Assembly: GCA_964020155.1 (NCBI GenBank) | Contig: OZ026563.1 | Coordinates: 2,753,940-2,817,939, forward strand | Direction of reading: 5' to 3' | Length of the DNA stretch: 64,000 nt | Origin: Chondrilla cf. caribensis | Taxonomy: Eukaryota > Porifera > Demospongiae > Chondrillida > Chondrillidae | Part shown: one piece after another, positions 24,748-64,000 of the stretch | Numbering within the stretch: position 1 is the first letter of the stretch | How the letters are laid out: each line of letters starts with the position of its first letter | Program-made: the position numbers and the translations under genes | Notes under the pieces: model-generated | What the model saw: the letters and a program-made list of their open reading frames with translations, nothing else | What the model was told of the DNA's origin: nothing | Database searches by the model: none

Positions 24748-26341
24748 ATGCAGTCAACTGAGAGCGAAGCGGAGAAATCCTCTTTTCCATCAAGGCAGTC
24801 AACTGAAAGGGATATAGATACACCTTTTCATAGGCGATGTTTAAGGAGACTTCACAAGGCCATAGAAAAGGGTAATAAGCTCAAGGCTCTGATGAATTGG
24901 ATGTTTTGGAATGCACGTAGCCAGGAGTTTATAGCCTTGGACATTTCTAACTATTTACTATTGATACAAGTTTATGTCAGTGTGTTAGCACGATAGATAG
25001 ATGGTTCAATATTCGAAGAAACATTTTCTGGAGCTCATTATTATCTAAGGCTGTCTTCTCCATGGTCAATTTGGATCTCACTATATCCCTCCTCACTCTA
25101 ACCTATACCACTATATCACAGGTACCACTGCCTGAAGTTTATTTTATATCATTGTATGTTTATTCTACTTTAGACTCTTATGTGAAGTTCATGCTGGAGT
25201 CAATGAAGAAATTAGGATGGTAAGGTTGTGCCATTTTTTTCTGGTTTCTATAACTATACATACAAGCATGTCTCCACAAGTATGTGGGTTCACATGTGAT
25301 ATCACAGGCTTACTAATTTCAATTTGTATCTACAATTACAGTGAAGTGAAATTTCCACAGCATGTTGTATGTGAGCCTTGTGGAGGGAATGTTCTTGGTG
25401 GTTATGATCCTAAATCTAAGCAGGTACTGTACCTGAAAGGGTTAAAATGTCAGAGAATGTTTTCATTGTTCAATTGTCTTTTCTCAGATTGTCCTCTGTG
25501 AGAATTCCATTTATTCTCAAGGATGCATGAATGACGTGTTGACACATGAGCTGATACATGCCTATGATGACTGCCGTGCTCTAGTGGACTGGGATAATCT
25601 GGAACATTTGGCCTGCTCAGAGGTATGAACGTATCTCTATCTGCTGTTGTTGGACATGATTTATTGCCCTCATCCATGTTCAGATTAGAGCAGCTAATCT
25701 AAGCGGAGATTGTTTTTACTGGAAGGAAAACTTTGCCAGATTGAAGTTTGGTTGGAAAGCCCACCAGCAGGTGACGCATGTGGGGTTGGAGCAATGAGAT
25801 TGTACTCTAATATTCATTTACAGATTTATATAAATGTATTGCATGTACATATCAAGTAATTGGTAGGAACAACTTCTCCAGTAATAGTCTCATGTGTACA
25901 TACATCCTTGTTTCCATTCTTGTTTCCGTTTTCTGTAACATTGGAAAAGGGGTCAAATGGTTTGGTTATACAAAACTGTGTTAACCATTGTATCATTGGA
26001 TTAATGCTGAAACATTCAATCAGTGACATCCATATGGATATTATTGTTATATGCGTCCACATTTCTGTTCATGTACAGGCGTGTTTGTATTCCCATCACA
26101 GGGTATGTGGTGTACACATAAACATATGTACGTATAGTATCAATTTTATCATTATTACAATTGCATAGGTAATTTTGTTGAATCCACACTTGCATGCATG
26201 CAGGACTGTGTCAAGGAAAGAGCTACCAAGTCAATATTATGTGTTCGAGATGTGTCTGAAAGTGAAGCAAAGCAGATTGTGGACAGGGTGTTCCCTATGT
26301 GTTTCAGAGACACATCTCCTTTTGAAAGAATCCCCCCATGA
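24748..26341 (+). CDS. ATP23: ATP23 mitochondrial inner-membrane metalloprotease homologue
   Basis: An M76-family zinc protease of the mitochondrial intermembrane space; in yeast it matures Atp6 and helps assemble ATP synthase. Exons 24748-24871, 25174-25219, 25342-25423, 25488-25622, 25684-25770 and 26204-26341 join to about 203 aa, near the usual size. Diagnostic features are a Cys-rich [13 protein letters not shown] segment, the catalytic [11 protein letters not shown] motif (HExxH at about residues 104-108) and [16 protein letters not shown], then a C-terminal [12 protein letters not shown] and FERIPP. The human tail after RIPH is absent; the protein stops at IPP. The start is the first ATG in frame with the splice phase. 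It is divergent from FBXO45. Confidence in the family is high. Confidence 0.94.
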
Positions 26342-27221
26342 TCTCGAGTGCTTTCATGTGGTCATTACTAGTGGATTCTAATTATATTATACTTCAATTA
26401 TGCATATTTATAAAATTTATCATGTAATGTTTATGTTTATATGTATAAGCCGTTAATCAATCCATAATAATATTATTATTATGGTGCAATATACTGACTC
26501 ATGATCACATTATTATACACCAGTAAGTGCATCTACGTATATACGTAACATTGTGATGCTCATATATGGCCCAGCATACATATTTCCTGGGACAGTGTGA
26601 TATTGAATGCATTTAAAGGTTAATATGCAATAATTGAGTACAGTGGTACATTATAATACAAATGTTACACTTTGTATCACACAAAAACTAATTATTACTT
26701 TGTCTGTTATTGCCGTACGTGATAATTATAGGAACTGAAAAACAAAAAGTAACAGGGTATGAAATACATACAAGTACCTTAATGACCATTCAATTGGTCC
26801 TACAAACAAGGGATTTGAACATACGAACCAATGGAAGGAAGTTATAACTAGCTGCCACAATATCAGATACGTATGCATGACATCCACGACATACTGGAAA
26901 CCCTATGTCGACATGGTACATAATAAATTTTAAGGAGTATTCCCAAATATACGTGTTTCTCATGAAATAGAGGGCTATGAAACAATTGTGGAGAACCCAA
27001 AGGTCGAGAGTACAGTCTGGCACCACTTTGGATTTCCAGGGGATCACAATGACTTTAGACTGATGGATAAGAAGCTCGTTTGTCAGCTTAACAAGAGCAT
27101 GATGGCATTTAGGAAGCATGAGCAATCTTACCATTTCTCAAAAATGTGATGACGCATCACATTATGACATAGACCTCTGTGACATGTGACATGAATCGTG
27201 GCAGCACTGGTTATAACCCAC
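26342..27221. other. Spacer between the convergent ATP23 and VAMP4 genes
   Basis: AT-rich 3' flanks of two convergent genes. A 114-codon minus-strand frame at 26790-27134 has no recognised motif and an odd composition, and is left uncalled. No repeats stand out. Confidence 0.45.
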
Positions 27222-29870
27222 TTATACGTATATGCACGTCCACACACCCATACACACATGTTCAGACATACTTAGTATAACGATGATGATTATGACAACC
27301 ACCGCAATGAGAATAAGTTTCAACTGCAAAATTAAGAATAAGAACCATATGAAGTATACCAGAGGCTGATCAATCCATGGAGCAAAGCACTAAACATGAA
27401 CATACACGGCAATTTTGCCACCACATTTGCTTCTGTAGCTTGTTTGAGGAGCGACGAAATTGCGTAGCACCAGCTACCAGATGATCTGCGGTGTTAACAG
27501 AAAAGGTAATACAATTATACTAGTACTGTCAATATTTTAACCTTGATCCATGCAAGGATGAACCACTACTTTGAAAATATATACAGTACAGCTAACATTA
27601 TTCGTGGGATTTTCAAGGAATACAAATACAAATGATCACCCCACTTCAAGATCATAGCCATCACATTCATTAGCACTTCACGGAAATTATCAAAGAGTTA
27701 ACTGGTGGATACAGTATGTGCATAAACCTGATTTCTCTTCAAGATCATCCAGTTTTTCTCCTCTCTGTAATACTTTGCCAATATTATCTCTCATGACATC
27801 CATCACTTCAGTTACCTGCCCCTGTACCCTATACAGCATATGTAGATTTGTGAGCTGGTAATTATTGAATAGTAAGAGGCTCAGTTTTTACTATGGTTAT
27901 TGAAACATTGAAATATCCTATCTACTACGTGATACAAAAGTGTCTTGTGTGGTTAAAATACTAAATCAAAATCAATCAAAATTAATGAACACCTACAAAA
28001 TCAATCACTTCACTGTCCAGTGGTACATAATATAAGAAAAAGTATTGCTGGATAGAAACAAGGCTCTTACAGGAAAGCTGTACTGAATCTGGTTTTTGGT
28101 GTCTAACAAATTCAACCATTCATGAATTGAGTTAATAATGATAGTATATTGCAGAGTTACCTTGAAATTGCACCACCATTTTCCCGTGGTTGTTCACTAT
28201 CTCTATGAGATGATGATCGGTGACTGCTCCCTAGCTCACTGTAATAAGACAGACACACGCAGAACATCAATATGTGCACACTAAATTTTGGTTTCAATTC
28301 AATTATTATGATTGTTGGGTACGGTTTACGATATGTACTACCGCGATAACCGGTGACGCAAAAACGCAAAATAACGCGATAATACGCTTAACGCTAATAA
28401 CTTTTTCCTCCACATAAATTCTGGTAGGTATGTGGTGAATAGGTGGCTATTCATGACTCCTTCCTGTCGCATCTGTATCGTCCCCTATTGTACTTTCTCC
28501 TACCAAACTTCGATTCATCTATTTCTACTTATATATTTGGCCCACCAATTTTGCAGGGGTGGTCTATGAAGTACTGGGCACACACTTCTCTATTAAAATT
28601 GTACCAGTCTACTACAATTTTTTTGGTAATCGCAAGTTCATTTACGGCCTTGCATACTGGTGTCTTGGTAATCCAAAGATGGATGAGGCGAATTATTTTT
28701 TCTAAACTCAGTTTTGAGTTACTAAAATAGCTGTCATGCCTCAGTGACAGCACTTTTTGGCAACCTTTTCTTGGACATCTCCATGCTCTTTTTTCAGGGT
28801 AGCTGTCACGAGGAACTTCTCTACATTCGCATCCACACTTAGGACATTCCATGTCGGATTTCAATAGCCCTACATCTCTACACCATGCAATGGTATTGTC
28901 TAGGGTATCCAGTCTCCTGCACAGGTCACAATAACTCATCTCCACAAGAAATCTTCCACTAACTTGAGATTGCACCATTGTTATCAATTCCTTTCAATAT
29001 TATTTCAATTGATGTTTGTTATATGCATTCCCGTTTTATGCATGAACTGATTAATCATGTCATGTCATGTCAAATTCGAATTTCCCGCACTTTATATTAT
29101 CGCGTTATTTTGCGTTTTTGCGTCACCGGTTATCGCGGTAGTACATATCGTAAACCGTACCCTGATTGTTATGTATACGAGCTATGTAGATGTAATAATT
29201 ATAAATGAAAATAGATCACTCACACTCTGTCATTATATTCATCATCTGAATCATTATCTTCTACACCAAGCAGCGGCCGGTTCTAAGGTTGGTGGATGAA
29301 GAAATAAATAAACACAGGACAGCACTCCAGTGAAACTGTCCACAAAATTCCAGTGTATTTTAGCTTTGGTGAAAATTATTAGTACATAGAGGATTAGCCT
29401 ACAATAGGAATACAGAGTACATGAATCCACTATAGAGTAACTTGTAGTTTGAGATGCTGGGTTTACTTTGGGACAGGTGCCTTTAAATATTGATAATATT
29501 AAACTATGGATAAGTGTCCAACACTGGTGCCTACTCTATGTATACAGATATTACTAACATGCATTCGAACCAATACCTGAGTTTTAAGAATGTTAATGAC
29601 CAAATGTTGCCCAATACTCTGTTCACACCTATTGGGTCCAGGCATAGAATCATTGTACTACACTATTGTAAGGTCTTTAGACTGAATCAAAGATATTCTA
29701 TACTCACAATACGAGCAATAATGAGTCATCATGTCTGAGATTGCCAGGAAATACAGATAAACAGAAATTTTGAAACTACATACAGTACAATGTGTGTATA
29801 ATTGAGGTACTTGTACTCAGAAGAGGTAACTCACCTGTCCCGTATGGCCTTTAACGAATTTCGGTGGCAT
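27222..29870 (-). CDS. VAMP4: VAMP4-type v-SNARE (synaptobrevin family)
   Basis: A tail-anchored R-SNARE of the trans-Golgi/endosome pathway. Minus-strand exons 29870-29835, 29282-29224, 28238-28161, 27828-27728, 27485-27406 and 27323-27222 join in phase to about 151 aa (human VAMP4 141). It begins MPPKFVKGHTGQ, like human MPPKFKRHLND. An acidic LLGVEDNDSDDEYND segment matches the VAMP4 dileucine/acidic sorting region. The SNARE helix runs from VQGQVTEVMDVMRDNIG through LQRGEKLDDLEEKSDHL, with R (in QRGE) at the zero layer. It continues to LQKQMWWQNCR, as in VAMP4, and a hydrophobic anchor LILIAVVVIIIIVIL. The 19 residues after the anchor are longer than usual, so the last exon may differ. 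The intron between exons 2 and 3 holds a Merlin element. Confidence 0.92.
28317..29162. mobile_element. Merlin/IS1016-like transposon derivative with intact ends
   Basis: The 846-bp element has 68-bp near-perfect terminal inverted repeats (28317-28384 and 29095-29162, starting GGGTACGGTTTACG). It is flanked by an exact 8-bp target duplication TGATTGTT at 28309-28316 and 29163-29170, the size expected for Merlin. It sits in a VAMP4 intron. It encodes only the N-terminal part of an ISXO2/Merlin-like transposase, so it cannot be autonomous. Confidence 0.93.
28529..28978 (-). pseudogene. Truncated Merlin (ISXO2-like) transposase
   Basis: From the ATG at 28978 the frame encodes about 149 residues. 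A zinc-ribbon pattern CPKCGCECRE, followed by WRCPRKGC, precedes the helical stretch SLEKIIRLIHLWI and VVDWYNFNREVCAQYFID, then KIGGP. This is the usual N-terminal half of ISXO2-type transposases. The frame then ends and the DDE catalytic half is missing, with only about 145 bp left before the right-hand terminal repeat. It was probably produced by internal deletion. Whether the remaining DNA-binding half is expressed cannot be seen. Confidence 0.85.
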
Positions 29871-30276
29871 ATTAGTTCAAACTTTAAAATTTCGCCGAGA
29901 CTCATACAGTTGCGCCTTCAATCTCGGGTGTTCCGTCCCAAGTTGACTCCGACACCTTCTAAGCGCCCGTAATAAACGCCTGCCCCAAGTTGGCACCAGG
30001 AATTGCGCAAACACGCTTTACTTTTTCCGGCATGGCACTGGGGATTGCACATGAAGATCAGATGGTAAGTTTTATAAGTTTAAAGGCGATCATTTCATTA
30101 TTGTGTCTTTAAATTATACCGATTACATGAGAAAAGAAACGCCAGGTATTCGCCTGTCTAGAACTTGTTCAATTTATTCTGCACAGTGATATTGTTTAGA
30201 CCTTACATCACAGTTCTGTTCAAAGTTACATTTCATTATCATATACGAAGGTAGAGAACTGTGTCGTGTACAAAAC
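29871..30276. other. VAMP4 upstream region and left inverted repeat
   Basis: It holds the VAMP4 5' flank and one arm (29923-30010) of a long-distance inverted repeat. An ATG at 30032 opens 11 codons followed by a good GTAAGT donor, but no continuing exon was found on the plus strand. Confidence 0.45.
29923..30010 (+). repeat. Left arm of a 4-kb-spaced inverted repeat
   Basis: About 88 bp, running CTCGGGTGTTCCGTCCCAAG through CCAAGTTGGCACCAGGAATT. It recurs in inverted orientation at 34008-34113 with only a few substitutions and one roughly 20-bp internal duplication in the right copy. Confidence 0.9.
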
Positions 30277-32484
30277 TCACTCGTCGTCTAGTGATTGTGG
30301 AGCTATTCGAAGCCATTGTTCAAAATAACTATCAACGTGGTCCTTTGTCAGTACAGGTACACATATTTCCTTGCCATAGATGTCCTTGCTTTTTATGATG
30401 GGTACAGAGTTGTAGTCTACATTTGCTCTGAACCATTCCCCTGTAGCATAGCATCATTTGCAATAGATGAGCATTCAATGTTTTTGTATATACGTAAGTT
30501 GCAGAATGTACTGAGAAGATGGTTCACCTTCAATAGCATGGCATCAGTAAATGTCATTGTAATATGCTGGAATTATGTCTTACCTACGTACGTACGTATC
30601 TAATAATAATAATGAAACCTACAAAACATTCATCAATATCCAGTACTATTATTGCCTCATTGCTTAGTTGGTATGTACATAAATAGCATTTGAAAGTCTG
30701 CTCCAAGGCTACTCACGAGTATAATTGTGTACATACCTTTATGTCTGTGGCATTCACGTCAGTCCATTGAGCGGTGTTATCCATACTACCAAGACAATCC
30801 CACCAATATCCTCCATTCTTGTGGATGATATGTTTTGAATAAAGGATCTATAAGTGACCTTTGCTTTTTCTGGTTGTCGATCATGTTGGTGGGCACATGT
30901 GTACATATGTACATAGATGTGTGTGTGTGAATGGTAATATATTAATATTGTTTTCATAGTATACTGTACACACCGCTAACATCCAGTGCTTCCATTCTAG
31001 ATGTACTGCTGCCAAAACATAATCGTATTTTTCAAATATGTCCTTGTCCTATAATACAACACATTATGTAATGGAGAATGTGGAATGGGCAGCAATAATT
31101 ATGTATTAACAGTGATCGATCCACTGGATCATTTCAGAATGGCCCTTATGCATTGCAGTGAAGAAGTGATCTCCAAAAATACAGATCCTTTTTCCCTGTT
31201 TGGGAATGTACTTTAACATGATGCTGAGACGTGTATGGTTATTTTGAATTCACACCTGCTCTCTTGTTGTGGCAGCAAGCACAATATGGAAAGAGTCGCA
31301 AAATTAAGAGATAATAAGTAAAGACCCGAAAATTATGTACCTGTATTATGTACATATATTTCCTTGTGTTAGTAAGGTTGTCTTCAAACTGAAAGTATTA
31401 TCATGCACATTTAATTCAATGTGCATAGTACGTACGTACGTCCTTACCTGACCCTGTATCCTTCTACCTGTAATCACCTCCTTGAGCATTTCAGTATCAA
31501 CCAATGGTATTAAATCAAAATCTTTCATCGAATTCTATTTGTATTTAAATTTCTGGGTATTAGAGCATTGCTGGATGGTGTATCTGTTGCAATATGTAAC
31601 TTACCTGAAATTTTGGACACTTACTGAAATGCACTGTTTTATATCTGCGAATCCTGTATCCCAGGAGGCTCTGTCAGCTACATATGTACACATGTATGTA
31701 CATGTATATAGTATACATGTTTCAGATGTACATACGTACATACATACAATGAGTACATCCCGTGTATTACAATGTACATGTATTATTTCCCCACCCGGAA
31801 CACAGAATGGTGTCCTTATTATAGAGGTTTCTATATTTCAGAGGTTTGTAATAGAGAGGTCCCAGTGTATGTTGAAATGGTAATACATACACTGTACTTT
31901 ATAGCTACCTTACATTGGTCACTGTGATTGTATTTTTCACTGGCTTTGTGGAGGGATATTTGTGGTCCAGGACTACTTTCCCAGGTACTAATGTCCAATT
32001 TGCTGATCATGGTACCCACATACTCTTAGTCTTATTCACATCTGAAGCTGTCAGCACATCCTTAATAAGCCCATTTGATGTCAGCATCTGATGTTGAGGC
32101 TGTTTATGGTTGGATACATGGGCTATAACTCCTGGGACTCTGCACATCTACAGATGCGCATGGCTTTCTGGGCACCCTCACTGCTGTCTTGACTGGTACG
32201 GTTTCCAATCTTGTCTTCAATTTTGTTGTACTTGTGACAGTCATTTTATCAACAGGTTTCAAATATGCATCCAAAACTTTACTTTGCACCTTTCTATTGG
32301 TGAAAGGGTCTGGTAAGGAGTCCAACAAAGGAGTCCACTCCTTGTACCAAGTGGACTTCTTTGTTAGTGTGCACTCCTTGTCCCAAGTTGACTCCTTCAT
32401 TGGAGTGCACTCCTTGTCCCAAGTTGACTCCTTCATTGGAGTGTACCCGTGTACCATGTGGACTCCTTTGTTAGGGTTATTCAT
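30277..32484 (-). CDS. Putative multi-exon gene with Ulp1/SENP-like region (possibly degenerate)
   Basis: Minus-strand exons with mutually compatible phases read at 31534-31448, 31048-30974, 30817-30737, 30527-30494 and 30440-30277 (stop at 30277). An upstream exon ends near 31909 and an N-terminal exon lies at about 32484-32110. The piece DIFEKYDYVLAAVHLEWKHW resembles the part of Ulp1/SENP (C48) cysteine proteases around the catalytic HW, and GGYWWDCLGSMDN resembles the following Asp region. A further stretch at about 31130-31235 (GDHFFTAMHKGHSEMIQ) looks like the preceding C48 segment but could not be spliced in phase. No DCG active-site cysteine motif was found, so the protein may be inactive, mis-modelled or a pseudogene. 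The N-terminal exon carries three 12-residue repeats (ECTPMKESTWDK type). It lies between inverted repeats, possibly inside a mobile element. Confidence 0.42.
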
Positions 32485-32506
32485 GCCTATACACTACTTC
32501 ATATCC

Positions 32507-32776
32507 TTATAAAGTCTGCTTGTTGTCCCATGCAAGGTGAATTGTTTACTCATGATTTGTTTTCCTTTTCTACATAGAATTAAAGTGATCATGAGATGTT
32601 TCTTTTCAAGAAAGATTTTTGTATTCCTTAGTTTTAAGTAGACATTGTAACTATTTTTAGTTTTTTTTTTTGTAATTTATGGCTTATACTGTTTTTTTTT
32701 GGAAATTTGAAAGAATATTGCTCCGCCTAATACCTATATAAGTGGTGAGCTAAATGAAACGCGCTGTGAACTCTAA
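32507..32776 (+). repeat. Direct repeat, left copy
   Basis: Starts TTATAAAGTCTGCTTG and ends at a CGCGCTGTGAACTCTAA word. It is about 80 percent similar to 33555-33820 in the same orientation. The two copies bracket the minisatellite. The ends do not resemble LTR termini. Confidence 0.85.
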
Positions 32777-32790
32777 AGTATATCGTACAC

Positions 32791-33554
32791 GACGTTCACA
32801 ATGTTCACAACGTTCAGTGTTCACAAAGGTCACAACGTTCACGACGTTCACAGTGTTCACAATATTCACATCCTTCAAGACGTTCACAATGTTCACAACG
32901 TTCACAACGTTCACAGTGTTCACAACGTTCACGACGTTCACAGTGTTCACAACTTTCACAGTGTTCACAACGTTCACAATGTTCAGTGTTCACGACGTTC
33001 ACAGTGTTCACGACGTTCACAATGTTCACAACGTTCAGTGTTCACAAAGTTCACAGTGTTCACAGCGTTCACGACGTTCACAGCGTTCACGACGTTCACA
33101 GCGTTCACGACGTTCACAGCGTTCACGACGTTCACAGCGTTCACGACGTTCACAGCGTTCACGACGTTCACAGCGTTCACAGTGTTCACAACGTTCAGTG
33201 TTCACAACGTTCACAATATTCACAACGTTCTGTGAACGTTGTGAACACTGTGAACTTTGTGAACACTGAACGGTTCAGTGTTCACAAAGTTCACAGTGTT
33301 CACAACGTTCACAACGTTCACAGTGTTCACAACGTTCAGTGTTCACAACGTTAACAACGTTCAGTGTTCACAACGTTCACAGTGTTCACAACGTTTAGTG
33401 TTCACAACGTTCACAGTGTTCACAACGTTCAGTGTTCACAAAGTTCACAGTGTTCACAACGTTCACAACGTTCAGTGTTCACAACGTTCACAATGTTCAC
33501 AACGTTCACAGTGTTCACAATGTTCACAACGTTCAGTGTTCACAAAGTTCACAG
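32791..33554. repeat. 9-bp minisatellite (GTTCACANN), about 85 units
   Basis: About 760 bp of nine-base units of the form GTTCACANN (mainly AAC, AGT, GAC or AGC after GTTC-AC). A short block at about 33230-33270 is inverted (GTGAAC orientation), making a local palindrome. Because the period is a multiple of three and the unit lacks stops, several frames stay open on both strands. Confidence 0.95.
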
Positions 33555-33820
33555 TTATAAAGTCTGCTTGCAAGTTGACTTGTTTACTCATGATGTGTTT
33601 ACCTTTTCTACATGAAAATGATTATGAGATGTTTCTTCTCAAGAAAGATTTTTGTATAATCCTTAGTTGTAAGAAGACATTATAGCTATTTTTAGTATGA
33701 TTTAATTTATAGCTTATACTATTTTGTTATTTTTTGGATTTTTGCAAAAATTATTGCTTCACCTAGTATATACAGAGTAAGTGGCGAGCTAAATGGAAGG
33801 AACGCGCTGTGAACTATAAT
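33555..33820 (+). repeat. Direct repeat, right copy
   Basis: The same orientation and order as 32507-32776, ending CGCGCTGTG plus AACTATAA. It differs by scattered substitutions and small indels, so the duplication is not recent. Confidence 0.85.
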
Positions 33821-34007
33821 TCAAGTATTACTGAGTATATATATATATACTTGCACGCATATACAATCAGAATTTTCGGCTACTTAATCCTCATCTAAAT
33901 ACTAAAAAACTTTCTATATCAGAACCTAGACACGATAATTGTTTGTTTCTTCTCTTGACAGCAATTCACTGCTCGTACTGATACGAACCGGCAACTCGGT
34001 CGGTCAC

Positions 34008-34113
34008 TTGTGCAATTCCTGGTGCCAACTTGGGGCAGGCGTTTATTACGGGCGCTTAAAAGGTGTCGGAGTCAACTTGGGACGGGGAGTCAACTTGGTA
34101 CGGAACACTCGGG
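34008..34113 (-). repeat. Right arm of the 4-kb-spaced inverted repeat
   Basis: The inverted counterpart of 29923-30010. It includes an extra internal copy of a GTCAACTTGG-containing word. It lies about 190 bp before the DYNC1H1 start codon. Confidence 0.9.
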
Positions 34114-34306
34114 GATTCACCGTCCGTGTGGTCGTGTCACAGAGGGAGGCGGAGTTTCGATTGTCACGTGCAGTTGTGACAGGAACTAATATTCATTCCT
34201 GGTACACGTGGATCGACATTGGTCGAGAACTTCAACAAATCCGACTCTTTAAATTGTTCTACGTATACAGTCTCTCTCCCCGCCAGTATAGTTGTAGTAT
34301 TACACT

Positions 34307-64000
<29,694 letters not shown>

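Larger units (their letters stand above)
32485..34306. other. Repeat block upstream of DYNC1H1
   Basis: It contains two direct repeats of about 266-270 bp flanking a 9-bp minisatellite, then the right arm of the long-distance inverted repeat and the DYNC1H1 promoter/5' UTR (about 34114-34306). The minisatellite creates open frames on both strands that are not genes. Confidence 0.6.

Noticed and set aside
26790..27134. 114-codon minus-strand frame downstream of VAMP4
   Set aside because: No recognisable domain, no compatible neighbouring exons, and it sits in the 3' flank of two genes.
30032..30064. First exon of a plus-strand gene (11 codons, then GTAAGT)
   Set aside because: No downstream plus-strand exon with matching phase was found; the region to the right is better explained by the minus-strand gene.
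32754..33685. Long open frames on both strands in the minisatellite (FTTFTVFTT, VHNVHSVHN, VNVVNTVN types)
   Set aside because: They arise because the 9-bp unit is a multiple of three without stops; several frames are open at once and none has other coding signs.

Overview
The window is a gene-dense stretch of an animal nuclear genome. Genes have many short exons, GT-AG introns mostly of 50-700 bp, AT-rich introns with frequent GTAC/ACGT words, and spacers of roughly 0.04-2.8 kb. An integrin beta tail, a VAMP4-type SNARE, an HP1 protein, the ciliary factor DNAAF5 and cytoplasmic dynein heavy chain together point to a metazoan. Compact genes, foldback elements and moderate divergence from vertebrate orthologues suggest an early-branching animal, most likely a sponge; that placement is inference.

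Layout, left to right: the 3' end of an integrin beta subunit (+, 57-2234); an HP1/CBX heterochromatin protein (+, 3109-3876); a SMIM30-like micropeptide (-, 5296-5466) sharing a 151-bp divergent promoter with DNAAF5 (+, 5618-13144, 18 exons); a repeat-rich spacer; an unrecognised two-exon gene (+, 15731-17115); the minor-spliceosome protein RNPC3 (+, 17860 to about 21113); another repeat-rich spacer; FBXO45 (-, 23882-24709) and the metalloprotease ATP23 (+, 24748-26341), whose start codons are only 38 bp apart; VAMP4 (-, 27222-29870), with a Merlin-type transposon derivative in an intron; a 4-kb block flanked by inverted repeats, holding a poorly resolved minus-strand gene with Ulp1/SENP-like sequence and a 9-bp minisatellite; and the first 61 exons of the cytoplasmic dynein heavy chain DYNC1H1 (+, 34307 to beyond the window end).

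The genes are functionally unrelated housekeeping genes, not an operon or pathway cluster. The loosest theme is dynein biology: DNAAF5 pre-assembles axonemal dyneins and DYNC1H1 is the cytoplasmic dynein motor. Three gene pairs (SMIM30/DNAAF5, FBXO45/ATP23, VAMP4/DYNC1H1) are divergent.

The accessory content is mostly non-autonomous DNA transposons in introns and spacers: a Merlin derivative with intact ends and an 8-bp target duplication; a PIF/Harbinger derivative that keeps the starts of both element proteins; three copies of a Tc1/mariner-like family with a helix-turn-helix remnant; a pogo/Tigger-like element; several TA-flanked or unclassified MITEs; and long foldbacks. The candidates for something new are the inverted-repeat-bounded block at 29.9-34.1 kb and the recurring foldback families. 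Exon boundaries were worked out by hand from reading frame, splice consensus and remembered family sequences; no database search was run.
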